From JAOSJT01 sp035362335 (GTDB lineage: Bacteria > Bacteroidota > Ignavibacteria > SZUA-365), in contig DAOSDL010000004.1 in NCBI GenBank assembly GCA_035362335.1, positions 124,001-188,000 on the forward strand: DNA of 64,000 bases. Reading direction: 5' to 3'. The translations under genes and the position numbers were made by a program. Positions 8,390 to 18,829 of the stretch are shown one piece after another. The first letter of the stretch is position 1. Each line of letters starts with the position of its first letter. Below the pieces are notes generated by a model. The model made no database searches. It was not told the DNA's origin and saw only the letters and a list, made by a program, of their open reading frames with translations.

Positions 8390-11300
8390 ATGAGACAGCG
8401 ATCGACATGGGTAATACTGACGCTTGCGGTCATTGGACTGGCCGCAACGTCCTCGGCGCAGGTATCGCTCAACGCGCTGAACGTCGCGCAGACACAGGAT
8501 TTCAATACACTCGTCACCAGTGGTTCGGCCACCTGGGCCGACAACAGCACGATCAGCGGCTGGTACCACGCACGCACCGGCACGGGCACGACGATTGTGG
8601 CGAATGACGGTGCGAGCAATGCGGGAAATCTCTACAGTTACGGCACCAGCACCAATACGGAACGTGCTCTGGGAACCGTCGGTTCGAGCAATGCCGCCGT
8701 GGGGAATCTGTACTACGGTGTGCGCCTCGTCAACAACACCGGCGCCACCATCACTTCGCTCAACATTTCCTACATCGGCGAGCAGTGGCGCTACAGTGGT
8801 ACGGCCGCGGCGCAGACAGTGACCTTCGCCTATCAGGTGGGGACGGGCTTGAGCAGTTTGACAACGGGCACGTGGACCAGCGTTGCCGCGTTGGATTTCA
8901 CCAGTCCCATCATCAGCGGCACAACAGGCGCACTGGATGGGAATGCTGCCGCCAATCGCGTCAACATCACGAGCACGCTTGCCATTGTGCTCACACCCGG
9001 GCAGGAGATCATGCTGCGCTGGTACGATCCGGATCACTCGGGAAGCGATCACGGTCTGGCGATCGACGACTTCTCCGTTACCCCGCAGGGTTCGGCGGGA
9101 CCGACCACGGTGGCCTTTGCCACATCCAGTTCCTCCGTCGGTGAGAATGCTGGCTTGGTGAGCATCCCTCTGACCATCACCAATCCCGACGCCGCGAACG
9201 CCACGCAGGTGACCATTGCCCTCAGCGGTGGCACGGCGACGAATGGCAGCGACATCGTTCCGGCCTACAGCACGCAGGTCGTGACCTTCCCCGCCGGGAG
9301 TGGAGCGAATCAATCCATTTCCTTCACCATTAACGACGACGCGCTGTTCGAAGGAAATGAGAGCGCGGTATTCTCGATCACGAATGTCACCGGCGGGAAT
9401 TCCGCATCGGCGGGAGCGCTGAACACGCACACGGTGACCATACTCGAGAACGACGCCCCTCCCACGCCCACGGTGATTTTGAACGAGTATTTCAACGCCT
9501 ACGGCCATATCGGCACGGACGAGGCGGTGGAATTGTACGTGGTGCAGGACGGCCTCGACATGCGCGGGTATTCGCTTGCCGACGCCACGTCCGGCGGCAC
9601 CTATCCATTTGGCGTGCTGACCTTCTCGAATGACGCGCTGTGGAGCAATCTCCCCGCCGGTACCATCATCGTTATCGGCGGCATGTTCGCCGTCCCCATT
9701 CCGGATACGGATGTCTCGGATGGCCTTCTGCTCCTGCAAGCGCCCGCCAATGGTGCGAGCAATCAGTACTTCACGCACAGCAGCAATACGCTGTCCATCG
9801 CCGGTTCGTCAGACGCCATCGCCGTCCGCGATGCCGGAGCCAATTTCATCCACGGTCTCGCGCACGGCAGCAGCAATCAATTCACGCTGCCCGCCGGGCG
9901 TCATGGTTGGAAAAGCGGAACATCCAACAGCGTCGAGAGCGTCGCCTTTACGCGCAGTGGCGCGCCGATGAGCTATCTCGATTTCCTCGCTAACACCTAT
10001 GTTGCCGCCTTGCCACCCAGCATCGGCAATCCCAACGACAGCGACGGCAACCGCGCGTATCTCCGCAGTATCCGCAACCGCATCGTCACGGCCAATCGCA
10101 GCATCAGCGGCCTGTTCTACTGGGACATCACCGTGGACAACAACGCAACGCTGACGCTCGCGGGGCCGCTCAACGTGTGCAATACCCTGCGCGTCGAGGA
10201 CGGCCGCCTGGTGGAGAATGCGCAGGGACTGTCGCTCAACGGCAATGGCAACGCACAGAACGGTGCGGGCGTTGGAGACCTCATCGTCGGTGACAATGCC
10301 GCGCCGGCGGGCATTCTGGAGTTGATCGGAAATCCCACCCCGATCACCGGAGGTTTCCTCGCATCGGCAACCGATGCGGAGGTGCGCTATGTCTCATCGC
10401 AGACGCAAACCATTCTGCCCGCCACGTATTTCAACCTCACACTCGCCAATGCCATCAGTAATCCGAAGCTGATCACCGGACCGGTGACCGTCCTCGGCAC
10501 GCTCTCCATTCCGACCTCGAATCGCCTCGAGATACAGGATCCTCTCATCGTCGAACTCGGTCCGACCGGCATTCTTGCCAACGCGGGATTCCTCCGTGGA
10601 AAAATTCGCACAACCCGCTTCTATGCTGGCGGCGTGCAGAACTTCGGCGGCCTCGGGATCACCTTGGATGCCCCTCCGATTGTGGCCGCCACATCCATCG
10701 ATCCCGTGATCAACGCCGCACCCGGCACGGTCACCGTAACTTTGCACTCCGGTATCTATCGCTGGGTGAACAACAGACCTTCGATACTCCGCAATTACCT
10801 CATACAGGACAGCAACCCGTCGGCGATGACTGTCACGATGAAGGTGGACTACCTGGATTCGGATCTGAACGGGCAAACGGAGTCGGGCCTGCAATTATTC
10901 AAATCAAGCGATGCGGGGGTGAACTGGAGCAATCGACCTGCGACCTTGAACACCTCCACGAACAGCTTCACCCTGTCGTTGTCGGATATTGATGGTTTGT
11001 GGACGATGCACGCCAATCCCCCGCAGGGCATGCTCACCGCAAATCCTGCGGCTCTGAATTTCGCGGCGGAAGAGCTTGGTCCCCTACCCGCGACACAGTT
11101 GCTCGCTATCGCGAATGCCTATGGAAATGGCTCGATCGTTGAATGGGTCGCCACATCTGGAACGCCGGAAGCTCCGACCTGGCTGAGCCTTTCTCCTGTC
11201 CCTGCCTCTGGCGTGAACAGCGGGAATGTCACTGTGCAGATCACACGCAGCAATCTTGCACCGGGCACGTACAGCGGAACGATCACCATCACCGATCCGC

Positions 11301-12694
11301 ATGCGACGAACTCGCCCTTGCTCGTTCCTGTCACCTACCGCGTGTACGCACAGCGGCGCATCAGCATCGGCGTTGACACATTGCGCATCAAGCTGACCTA
11401 CAAGAAACCGAAGGTCACTACCAGCATCCCCGTGATCAACGGCGGCGAATCCTTCGGCCCCGGCATGATTGTGTGGAATGCCGCAACCGCCACACCCTGG
11501 TTGCGCATCACGAATGGAGCCGGCATGGAGGGCGACTTCCTGGGACTCGAGATCGATGCGCATCTGTTCGCCTCGGGCACATACACCGGCGCGCTGACCA
11601 TCAGCGGGACGAACTCCGTCACGGGCACACCCATCGTGAATTCGCCGCTGAACGTCGTGGTGTTGCTGGAAGTGGAACCCTGGGACAGCGTGTTGCGCAG
11701 CGCCAGCGCCCTGCCCGCGGGGAGTATCACCACGTTTTACAACGACAAGGGCCATCGCATGGCACGCATCCAGGTAGTGTCGGGAACGATACAGACCTTG
11801 AGCATCCGCCTCAATCCCTTCTCGCTTCCTCGCAATATCCAGCGTCTCAAATACGTGTACCGCCATTACGTGGTGGAAGCCACTGGATCGTACATCGCCA
11901 ACATGACGCTCTGGTATTCGCTCAACGAACTCGTGCAAACGGGCATCACCGAGCCATGGAATCTGGGCATGTGGCGACAAAGCCCGCAGCTCTTCTCCTG
12001 GTCGCCGATTCCGAGCTACGCCAACCATGTCGAACAGGCGGTGACCGGTCTCAACCTCGGCAACCTGAACGGAATCTGGGCCATGGCCGAGCCGTACTTC
12101 CCGCTGATTGTGAACGTGAAGAACTTCGATGCGCAGTGGCAGAGCGGCAGCTCGTCCGTCTTGCGCTGGACGGATGAACGCGACGTCAGCGAGTTGGGCT
12201 ATGTCATCGAACGCAGTGCGCGCAACAGCGACGAATGGCGCTCGCTGGGCATCGTTGCCCGCGGCGAAGGTCGCGAGTACAGCTTTGTGGACGCCGAGGC
12301 GGGTTCCACCGACGGCTGGCGCTACCGCCTGCTGAGTTTCGACCGCGAGGGCAACGCCCTGCAAACCGAGCCGGTCGAGTTGCTACCGCTGGGAATTCTC
12401 TCTTCGGAAGCATTGAAAAATCTGGGCTACGCTTTGGAGCAAAACGTCCCGAATCCCGTGCACGTGGCGGGTGGAAGCACGTCGATACGATTCACATTGC
12501 CCACAGCGTCGGTGATCTCGCTGCGCCTCGTGGACATGCTCGGTCGCGAAGTGGCCGTGCTTGCCGCGGGTGCGCACAACGCGGGTTCCCATGAACTCCG
12601 TCTGCCTGTGGGAACGCTCGAGGCGGGTTCCTACCTGTACCAACTCGTGACGCCGCAAGGCAGCATCACAAGGCGCCTGTTGATCGTACGCTGA
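8390..12694 (+). CDS. Large T9SS-exported surface protein with Calx-beta and lamin-tail-like domains
   Basis: 1434 residues. The signal peptide (MRQRSTWVILTLAVIGLAATSSAQ) is followed by a beta-rich region to about 235. A Calx-beta domain spans about 240-357 (SVGENAGLVSIPLTI ... NDDALFEGNESAVF). A lamin-tail-like segment starts near 362 (VILNEYFNAYG) and a long beta region follows. The C-terminal T9SS sorting domain starts near 1344 with ALEQNVPNPV and ends in RRLLIVR. The protein is therefore expected to cross the outer membrane by type IX secretion and be anchored or released. Substrate or ligand is unknown. A start-proximal GAGG supports the ATG, and a terminator closes the gene as a monocistronic unit. 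Confidence 0.88.
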   Translation: MRQRSTWVILTLAVIGLAATSSAQVSLNALNVAQTQDFNTLVTSGSATWADNSTISGWYHARTGTGTTIVANDGASNAGNLYSYGTSTNTERALGTVGSSNAAVGNLYYGVRLVNNTGATITSLNISYIGEQWRYSGTAAAQTVTFAYQVGTGLSSLTTGTWTSVAALDFTSPIISGTTGALDGNAAANRVNITSTLAIVLTPGQEIMLRWYDPDHSGSDHGLAIDDFSVTPQGSAGPTTVAFATSSSSVGENAGLVSIPLTITNPDAANATQVTIALSGGTATNGSDIVPAYSTQVVTFPAGSGANQSISFTINDDALFEGNESAVFSITNVTGGNSASAGALNTHTVTILENDAPPTPTVILNEYFNAYGHIGTDEAVELYVVQDGLDMRGYSLADATSGGTYPFGVLTFSNDALWSNLPAGTIIVIGGMFAVPIPDTDVSDGLLLLQAPANGASNQYFTHSSNTLSIAGSSDAIAVRDAGANFIHGLAHGSSNQFTLPAGRHGWKSGTSNSVESVAFTRSGAPMSYLDFLANTYVAALPPSIGNPNDSDGNRAYLRSIRNRIVTANRSISGLFYWDITVDNNATLTLAGPLNVCNTLRVEDGRLVENAQGLSLNGNGNAQNGAGVGDLIVGDNAAPAGILELIGNPTPITGGFLASATDAEVRYVSSQTQTILPATYFNLTLANAISNPKLITGPVTVLGTLSIPTSNRLEIQDPLIVELGPTGILANAGFLRGKIRTTRFYAGGVQNFGGLGITLDAPPIVAATSIDPVINAAPGTVTVTLHSGIYRWVNNRPSILRNYLIQDSNPSAMTVTMKVDYLDSDLNGQTESGLQLFKSSDAGVNWSNRPATLNTSTNSFTLSLSDIDGLWTMHANPPQGMLTANPAALNFAAEELGPLPATQLLAIANAYGNGSIVEWVATSGTPEAPTWLSLSPVPASGVNSGNVTVQITRSNLAPGTYSGTITITDPHATNSPLLVPVTYRVYAQRRISIGVDTLRIKLTYKKPKVTTSIPVINGGESFGPGMIVWNAATATPWLRITNGAGMEGDFLGLEIDAHLFASGTYTGALTISGTNSVTGTPIVNSPLNVVVLLEVEPWDSVLRSASALPAGSITTFYNDKGHRMARIQVVSGTIQTLSIRLNPFSLPRNIQRLKYVYRHYVVEATGSYIANMTLWYSLNELVQTGITEPWNLGMWRQSPQLFSWSPIPSYANHVEQAVTGLNLGNLNGIWAMAEPYFPLIVNVKNFDAQWQSGSSSVLRWTDERDVSELGYVIERSARNSDEWRSLGIVARGEGREYSFVDAEAGSTDGWRYRLLSFDREGNALQTEPVELLPLGILSSEALKNLGYALEQNVPNPVHVAGGSTSIRFTLPTASVISLRLVDMLGREVAVLAAGAHNAGSHELRLPVGTLEAGSYLYQLVTPQGSITRRLLIVR

Positions 12695-12720
12695 TCGGCA
12701 GTCGATCACTCCCGATGCGC

Positions 12721-12755
12721 GAGGCCGTTCCAAAAGGAGCGGCCTCTCCTTTTTC
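12721..12755 (+). terminator. Terminator after the 1434-residue surface protein
   Basis: Stem GAGGCCG / CGGCCTC with a 12-base loop followed by TCCTTTTT, 27 bases after the stop. Confidence 0.75.
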
Positions 12756-12876
12756 CGCTCACAGGCGCAATGCCTGTGGGAAATGATGGATGAATTTGTC
12801 AGATTACGTGCACAGGATTCCGCGGCGGAATCCCTCGCATGACACGCCCCTATACCCGCAGCGCACCGAAGCTCGC

Positions 12877-13434
12877 ATGGATATCCTCACCCTGCTGTTT
12901 ATCGCCTTCGCCCTTGCCATGGACGCCTTCGCCGTATCGGTATCGGCGGGCGCATGGTTGAAGAAGGCGAATCCGCGCCAGACCTTTCGCTTGGCCTTCC
13001 ATTTCGGCTTGTTCCAGTTTCTCATGCCCGTCATCGGCTGGTTCGCCGGTACGGGATTCTCCTCACTGATAGGCAGCGTGGATCACTGGATCGCGTTCGT
13101 CTTGCTCGCCATCATCGGCGGCCGCATGATCGTCTCCTCGTTGCGCAAGGAAGCCGAGGAGATCCGCAAGGATGTGACGAAGGGATGGTCACTGGTGAGT
13201 CTGTCGGTGGCAACCAGTATCGACGCGTTGGCGGTGGGACTGAGTCTGTCGATGCTGCGGGTTCACATCGTGCTGCCCGCCATTGTCATTGGCGTTGTGG
13301 CGGCGGGTATGTCGTTTCTGGGGGTACGATTGGGAGAGCGGGCGTCGCATTCGCTGGGTCCGCATGTGGAATTCGCCGGTGGGGTGATACTGGTGCTCAT
13401 CGGCGTGCGCATTGTGGTGGAACATCTGGCCTGA
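12877..13434 (+). CDS. mntP: Manganese efflux pump MntP
   Basis: 185 residues with six membrane helices and the two acidic repeats that define MntP: MDAFAVSVSAG in helix 1 and SIDALAVGLSL in helix 4. It exports Mn(II) across the inner membrane and limits manganese toxicity. The start at MDILTLLF was chosen because it opens directly into helix 1; an in-frame ATG 87 bases upstream would add a charged, non-conserved tail. The 120-base leader has two small hairpins (CACAGGC/GCCTGTG and GATTCCG/CGGAATC), but I could not recognise a yybP-ykoY manganese riboswitch in it. The gene converges on mtgA with only six bases between them. Confidence 0.92.
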   Translation: MDILTLLFIAFALAMDAFAVSVSAGAWLKKANPRQTFRLAFHFGLFQFLMPVIGWFAGTGFSSLIGSVDHWIAFVLLAIIGGRMIVSSLRKEAEEIRKDVTKGWSLVSLSVATSIDALAVGLSLSMLRVHIVLPAIVIGVVAAGMSFLGVRLGERASHSLGPHVEFAGGVILVLIGVRIVVEHLA

Positions 13435-13440
13435 GCGCCA

Positions 13441-14130
13441 TCACTCCTTCGGGATGGTCGCGCCCATGCGTCCCATGACCCACTGAATGCGTCGTTGGAT
13501 GTAGCGTGTGGGCTCGGCGGGCGACCAGCGGCGGGGATTGGGGAGCACGGCTGCGATGGCCGCAGCTTCGCGGCGGGTGAGATCGGCCGAGGATTTGCCG
13601 AAATACCGCCTCGCGGCGGCTTCCACACCGTAAATACCGTCACCCGTTTCAATCACATTGGCATACACTTCAAGGATGCGCTTCTTGCCCCACAGTGCTT
13701 CGATCATGTAGGTGAACCAGGCCTCCAGCCCTTTGCGCACGTAGGTTCGCCCATGCCAGAGAAAGGTGTTCTTGGCTGTCTGCATGGTGATGGTACTCGC
13801 TCCACGCACTTTCCTGCCCTTGTGCAGACGGTTGTAGCGCATGGCATCTTCCATCGCGCGCCAGTCGATGCCGTTGTGCCGCATGAAGCGACCATCCTCG
13901 GCGGCGATCACCGCGCGGAACACATTCGGTGACATCTGTTCGTAGGGAATCCACACCCGATGCGCACCGACAGGTTTTCCCTCAAGCAAGCCCTCGTACA
14001 CGCGGAGATACATCAGCGGTGTTGCGGGTGGCGGGTAGACGCGAAACAGAGCCACCATCATAACAGCGAGGAAGCACGCAACCCCCGCGCCGCGAAACAA
14101 CCAACGAATTCCTCGAAAAGCTTTGCGCAT
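13441..14130 (-). CDS. mtgA: Monofunctional peptidoglycan glycosyltransferase
   Basis: Polymerises lipid II into glycan strands on the periplasmic face. The 229 residues have an N-terminal membrane anchor (VACFLAVMMVALF) and a GT51 domain. Its catalytic-Glu motif is VIAAEDGRFMRHNGIDW, and downstream motifs are RGASTITMQTAKN, RKGLEAWFTYMIE and KKRILEVYANVIETGDGIYG. No transpeptidase domain follows, so it is the monofunctional type. I chose the ATG at 14130 (AAGGG just upstream, usual family length); a start at 14214 would add 28 residues and is possible. Divergent from the LTxxQ lipoprotein gene across an AT-rich spacer. Confidence 0.93.
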   Translation of the reverse strand: MRKAFRGIRWLFRGAGVACFLAVMMVALFRVYPPPATPLMYLRVYEGLLEGKPVGAHRVWIPYEQMSPNVFRAVIAAEDGRFMRHNGIDWRAMEDAMRYNRLHKGRKVRGASTITMQTAKNTFLWHGRTYVRKGLEAWFTYMIEALWGKKRILEVYANVIETGDGIYGVEAAARRYFGKSSADLTRREAAAIAAVLPNPRRWSPAEPTRYIQRRIQWVMGRMGATIPKE

Positions 14131-14297
14131 GCCCTTATCCGTAAAAAGTAACCCGATAAATATACCGAGAAAATTTCTTACCTTTGCCCTGTATCCGATG
14201 TAACCTTTCCCCATTGATGCTGGTCATACTCCAGTCCTTTCGAATCGGACGCCCTTACTCTCGACATTCCATCACTCATTCACTCTACAGGTGCCCC

Positions 14298-15398
14298 ATG
14301 AAACATGCCCTGTCCCTCTCCCTGCTCGCCCTCGTGCTGTTGGCGACCGCGTGCAGTGACGATCCGCAGTCGAACAGCATGCTCACCGCCCCCGCCTCCA
14401 ACGGCGCAAGCGTGAACATGAACCTCGATCTTGGACAGATCGCGCTCATTGACGAAATGAGCTTCCTCGAAGAAGACATGTCCGTGCTACTCAATTCCTC
14501 TCAGCTCTCCACCTATGAGAACCTGATCACAGCCATGGACGGCGATCGCCGCGGTCCGCGCATGGGTATCGACATGGCCGCCATCGCCTGGTTGAACCTC
14601 ATCATCCGCGCGAATCCGGATCTCACCGGAGAGCAAATCAGCGCACTCCGCGATCTGATCCGCCAGTACGCCGAACTGCGCCTTGCAGAAATGAACAGCG
14701 GCAAGTCCCGCGAGGAAATCGCCGAGGCGCTCAAGCAATTGCATGAGCAACTCATCGCCGCCATCAATGCCGCCGTGGGCGACACCGCCGTGCAGAACGC
14801 CGAGAAGCTGAAAGCCGAACTCGAGCAGAAGCGTCGCGAATTGCAGGAGAAACTCGAGCAACTCCGCATCGACCGCGAAGTCGCCCGCATGAAGGCAGCC
14901 CTGGGTCTGACGGACGATCAGGCCGCCGATGTCGCCGCGATCCTGAAGTGGCAGCACGAGCAGATGCGCCTGCTGCGCGAGCAGTACAAGGGCGATCCCG
15001 AGGGCTACAAGGCCGCGCTGGCAGAACTGCTGGCCACCATCGACACCAAGATGACCGAAGCCATCGGTGATCTGTGGACGAAGTGGAAGGAAATCCGCAG
15101 CGGCAAGATCCCCATCGATCCCGCGCAGCGCATCGAACTGCAGATTGCGGAACTCACCAAGCTGCTCGGTCTCACTCCCGATCAGGCCGCCGCGATCAAA
15201 CAGCTTCTCATCGAGCAGCAAGCCCAAATCGATGAACTGATGAAAGACACCTCGCTCGATCGTCGCGAATTGGCGCAGCGAATGAACGAGATCAACAAGA
15301 CCACGCACGAGAAGATTATGTCCCTCCTCACGCCCGAGCAGCAGAAGCTGTTCCAGCGCTGGAGAATGGGCGGCATCCGTCCGGGTGGCCGCGGATAA
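14298..15398 (+). CDS. LTxxQ-type helical lipoprotein
   Basis: 366 residues. The lipobox LLATAC at residues 15-20 predicts a lipid-anchored envelope protein. After a short linker the chain is almost entirely charged amphipathic helix with a probable coiled coil near 180-205 (EKLKAELEQKRRELQEKL). Spy/CpxP-like motifs recur: LTGEQ near 107, LTDDQ near 208, LTPDQ near 293 and LTPEQ near 351. This looks like a long, multi-repeat relative of the small protein at 1229. A chaperone or envelope-stress role is inferred from the motif only. The ATG gives a perfect signal sequence, so the upstream in-frame Met is not used. A very strong terminator follows. Confidence 0.8.
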   Translation: MKHALSLSLLALVLLATACSDDPQSNSMLTAPASNGASVNMNLDLGQIALIDEMSFLEEDMSVLLNSSQLSTYENLITAMDGDRRGPRMGIDMAAIAWLNLIIRANPDLTGEQISALRDLIRQYAELRLAEMNSGKSREEIAEALKQLHEQLIAAINAAVGDTAVQNAEKLKAELEQKRRELQEKLEQLRIDREVARMKAALGLTDDQAADVAAILKWQHEQMRLLREQYKGDPEGYKAALAELLATIDTKMTEAIGDLWTKWKEIRSGKIPIDPAQRIELQIAELTKLLGLTPDQAAAIKQLLIEQQAQIDELMKDTSLDRRELAQRMNEINKTTHEKIMSLLTPEQQKLFQRWRMGGIRPGGRG

Positions 15399-15432
15399 TC
15401 GGAGCATACTCCTCCTGACCGTCACCACGTGA

Positions 15433-15474
15433 CGCAGACAACCCCGACAGCAATGCCGGGGTTGTCTGCGTTTA
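15433..15474 (+). terminator. Strong terminator after the LTxxQ lipoprotein
   Basis: Fourteen-pair perfect stem CGCAGACAACCCCG / CGGGGTTGTCTGCG with a ten-base loop, followed by TTTAT. Confidence 0.85.
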
Positions 15475-15717
15475 TCGGGTTCATCGAGACCACGCGAACA
15501 CAGTGATCGGCGAGATTACGACATGCGCGCAGGAATTACGGAGAAAGCAGCCCTGCGGATTGCGACGGTCCATCGCATGCTACCAGCTTTGCCAACCACC
15601 ACCCTCCAGCACATACGCCTTGCCCCATACGTTCAGCCCTGCGCGTCGAGCGCTTCAAACGCCGCCGACTAGAATTCGATCCTTGTTGGCCGCGTCATCC
15701 ATCCATCCTCCGTGCCC

Positions 15718-15762
15718 TTTGCGACCTTTGCGACCTTTGCGACCACTGCGACCTCTGCGCTT
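15718..15762. repeat. 9-bp tandem repeat, unit TTTGCGACC
   Basis: Three exact units (15718-15744), then ACTGCGACC and the degenerate TCTGCGCTT; a further TGCGCTTTG follows. It lies in noncoding DNA 120 bases upstream of icd. Confidence 0.75.
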
Positions 15763-15885
15763 TGCGCTTTGTCCACTTTTTTTTCTACTTTATCAGTATT
15801 GTCCGAATCCATACCGGCAATCGCTGCATCCAGCGTTCATGGCCCCTGCGGGACCCCACAACACTGTACCTACTCTGGAGACATC

Positions 15886-17133
<1,248 letters not shown>

Positions 17134-17148
17134 CAGGAGCACTGTATC

Positions 17149-17511
17149 ATGACACGCTTCACCCTCGTGCTTGCCGTGCTGCTGCTCGCGAGCACCACCT
17201 CCATCGCCTCGAGCGATCTGATGAAGGAAAAGACCGAGCATGCCGAACGCATGTTCCGCAACCTGGCTATCGGCGACCTCGCCACCGTGAAGGAGGAGGC
17301 CGACAAGCTGGAGAAGCTCACCATCAAGGCGGATTTCGCAGCGATGGGCAAAGAGTACGAGGAGTACGCCACCGAATTTCTGAAAATCGTACGCGCACTC
17401 AAGCAGGAAGCCGGACGCAACAATCTCGCCGGTTCCTATTACCAATTCACCCGCATGACCGGCGTCTGCTTCGCTTGCCACGACCAGTTGCGCGACAAGC
17501 GGAAGCAATAA
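17149..17511 (+). CDS. Cytochrome c'-like small periplasmic c-type cytochrome
   Basis: 120 residues. The signal peptide (MTRFTLVLAVLLLASTTSIA) is followed by a four-helix mature part. It ends with one heme-binding motif, CFACH at residues 107-111, close to the C-terminus. A C-terminal CxxCH in a helical protein of this size is typical of class II cytochromes c (cytochrome c'), which bind NO/CO or carry electrons. CAGGAGC precedes the ATG. The gene sits 15 bases after icd and 82 before the homogentisate dioxygenase gene; the reason for this grouping is not obvious. Confidence 0.75.
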   Translation: MTRFTLVLAVLLLASTTSIASSDLMKEKTEHAERMFRNLAIGDLATVKEEADKLEKLTIKADFAAMGKEYEEYATEFLKIVRALKQEAGRNNLAGSYYQFTRMTGVCFACHDQLRDKRKQ

Positions 17512-17593
17512 GCACGCTGCCACGCGATGTGGCGGCACGACAGTCGACGAACAAGGCATTCACACTTCCCCCACGAGAACGAGAAAGGCAGCT

Positions 17594-18715
17594 ATGTATC
17601 TCTACCATCAGGGCAAACATACCCGGCAGGCCCACGTGAACCTGCCCGAGGGCACGTTCGAGGAGGAGCACGGACGGCAGGGATTTTTCGGACCCGTTTC
17701 GCATCTGTATCGACTGCATCCCCCCACGGACTGGACCGACTACCAGGGTCCGCTCCGTCCACAGGCCTTCGACTTCAATCAGGTCGTGCCGTCGGACATG
17801 GACGACGCCTCGGGCGGACGCCTCAAGCTGTTTTACAATGCCGATGTCGCCGTGTCCGTATCGCGCCGCAGCTCCGCCATGCCCTATTATTTCCGCAACG
17901 GCGATGGCGACGAATTGCTTTTCGTGCATGAGGGCAGCGGAACCATCGAAACCGATTATGGCACGCTGCATTACGAAAAGGGCGACTACATTCACATTCC
18001 GCGTGTGACCACCTATCGCATCCACCCCGACGCGGGCGATTCCTTCTTCCTCATCATCGAGGCCTATCCCCAACTCACCGTGCCGTCCAAGGAACAGAAG
18101 GGCCTGATCGGCATGCACGCGCTGTTCGATCTCTCGGCCATCACGCTGCCTGTGCTGCCCGAGACCTATGAGGAGCGCGCGGGGATTCCGCATGAAATCC
18201 GCGTGCAGCGCGAAGGTGTGCTGTCCAGTGTGGTGTATCCTTTCAATCCGCTCGACGCCGTGGGTTGGAAAGGCGATCTTTACGCGTGGAAAATCAACGT
18301 GCGCGACATCCGCCCCGTGATGAGCCACCGCGTGCATCTGCCTCCGCCAGCCCACACCACTTTTCTCATGAACAACGCCGTGGTATGCACCTTCCTTCCG
18401 CGACCGTTGGAGGAGGATGCCGACGCTCTGCGCATCCCCTTCTACCACCGCAACTCGGATTACGATGAAGTGCTCTTTTATCACGCAGGCGATTTCTTCA
18501 GCCGCGACAATATCAAGCCCGGCATGGTGACGCTGCACCCCACGGGCGTGCATCACGGACCGCATCCCAAGGCGCTCGCCAACATGCACAACCTCAAGCG
18601 CACGGACGAAATCGCCGTGATGCTCGATACCTTCAACACACTGCACGTCACCGAGGCCGCGCGCGCTGTGGAATGGTTGGATTACTGGAAAAGCTGGATG
18701 CGGAAAGATCCGTGA
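17594..18715 (+). CDS. hmgA: Homogentisate 1,2-dioxygenase
   Basis: Opens the ring of homogentisate to maleylacetoacetate in tyrosine/phenylalanine degradation. The 373-residue chain has two cupin halves. The first has GDGDELLFVHEGSG near 110. The second carries the non-heme Fe(II) ligands in the segment YHRNSDYDEVLFYH near 286-299 and in HPTGVHHGPHP near 315-325. GAGAAAGG precedes the ATG. It is shorter than the about 430-residue eukaryotic and proteobacterial enzyme, as in other bacterial short forms. No fumarylacetoacetase or maleylacetoacetate isomerase gene is adjacent, so the rest of the pathway would be elsewhere. Confidence 0.88.
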   Translation: MYLYHQGKHTRQAHVNLPEGTFEEEHGRQGFFGPVSHLYRLHPPTDWTDYQGPLRPQAFDFNQVVPSDMDDASGGRLKLFYNADVAVSVSRRSSAMPYYFRNGDGDELLFVHEGSGTIETDYGTLHYEKGDYIHIPRVTTYRIHPDAGDSFFLIIEAYPQLTVPSKEQKGLIGMHALFDLSAITLPVLPETYEERAGIPHEIRVQREGVLSSVVYPFNPLDAVGWKGDLYAWKINVRDIRPVMSHRVHLPPPAHTTFLMNNAVVCTFLPRPLEEDADALRIPFYHRNSDYDEVLFYHAGDFFSRDNIKPGMVTLHPTGVHHGPHPKALANMHNLKRTDEIAVMLDTFNTLHVTEAARAVEWLDYWKSWMRKDP

Positions 18716-18756
18716 TTCCGGCTTCGGACCGAGGCAGCGGCTGTTGCTTTTCTTTC

Positions 18757-18800
18757 AAAAACACAACGTCGTCCCTTCGCTAGGACGACGTTGTGTTTTT
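18757..18800. terminator. Bidirectional terminator between hmgA and ricT
   Basis: ACACAACGTCGTCC / GGACGACGTTGTGT fourteen-pair stem with an eight-base loop, A-run before and T-run after. It serves hmgA on the plus strand and the long minus-strand run ending at 18830. Confidence 0.88.
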
Positions 18801-18829
18801 TCCAACTGTCGACAAGCACGCAGGTACCG

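Larger units (their letters stand above)
15399..15885. other. 487-bp intergenic region upstream of icd
   Basis: Contains the terminator at 15433-15474 and then about 240 bases without recognisable signal. A 9-bp tandem repeat at 15718-15762 follows, then a T-rich stretch (CACTTTTTTTTCTACTTTATC) about 100 bases before icd, where the promoter probably lies. An open frame runs through the repeat into icd, but it is low-complexity and ignored. Confidence 0.55.

Noticed and set aside
12760..12876. Possible yybP-ykoY manganese riboswitch before mntP
   Set aside because: Two small hairpins are present, but I could not find the conserved core bases of that riboswitch.
15712..15885. Extension of isocitrate dehydrogenase upstream through the TTTGCGACC repeat
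   Set aside because: The added residues are low-complexity repeats and the ATG at 15886 has the conserved N-terminus and a ribosome site.
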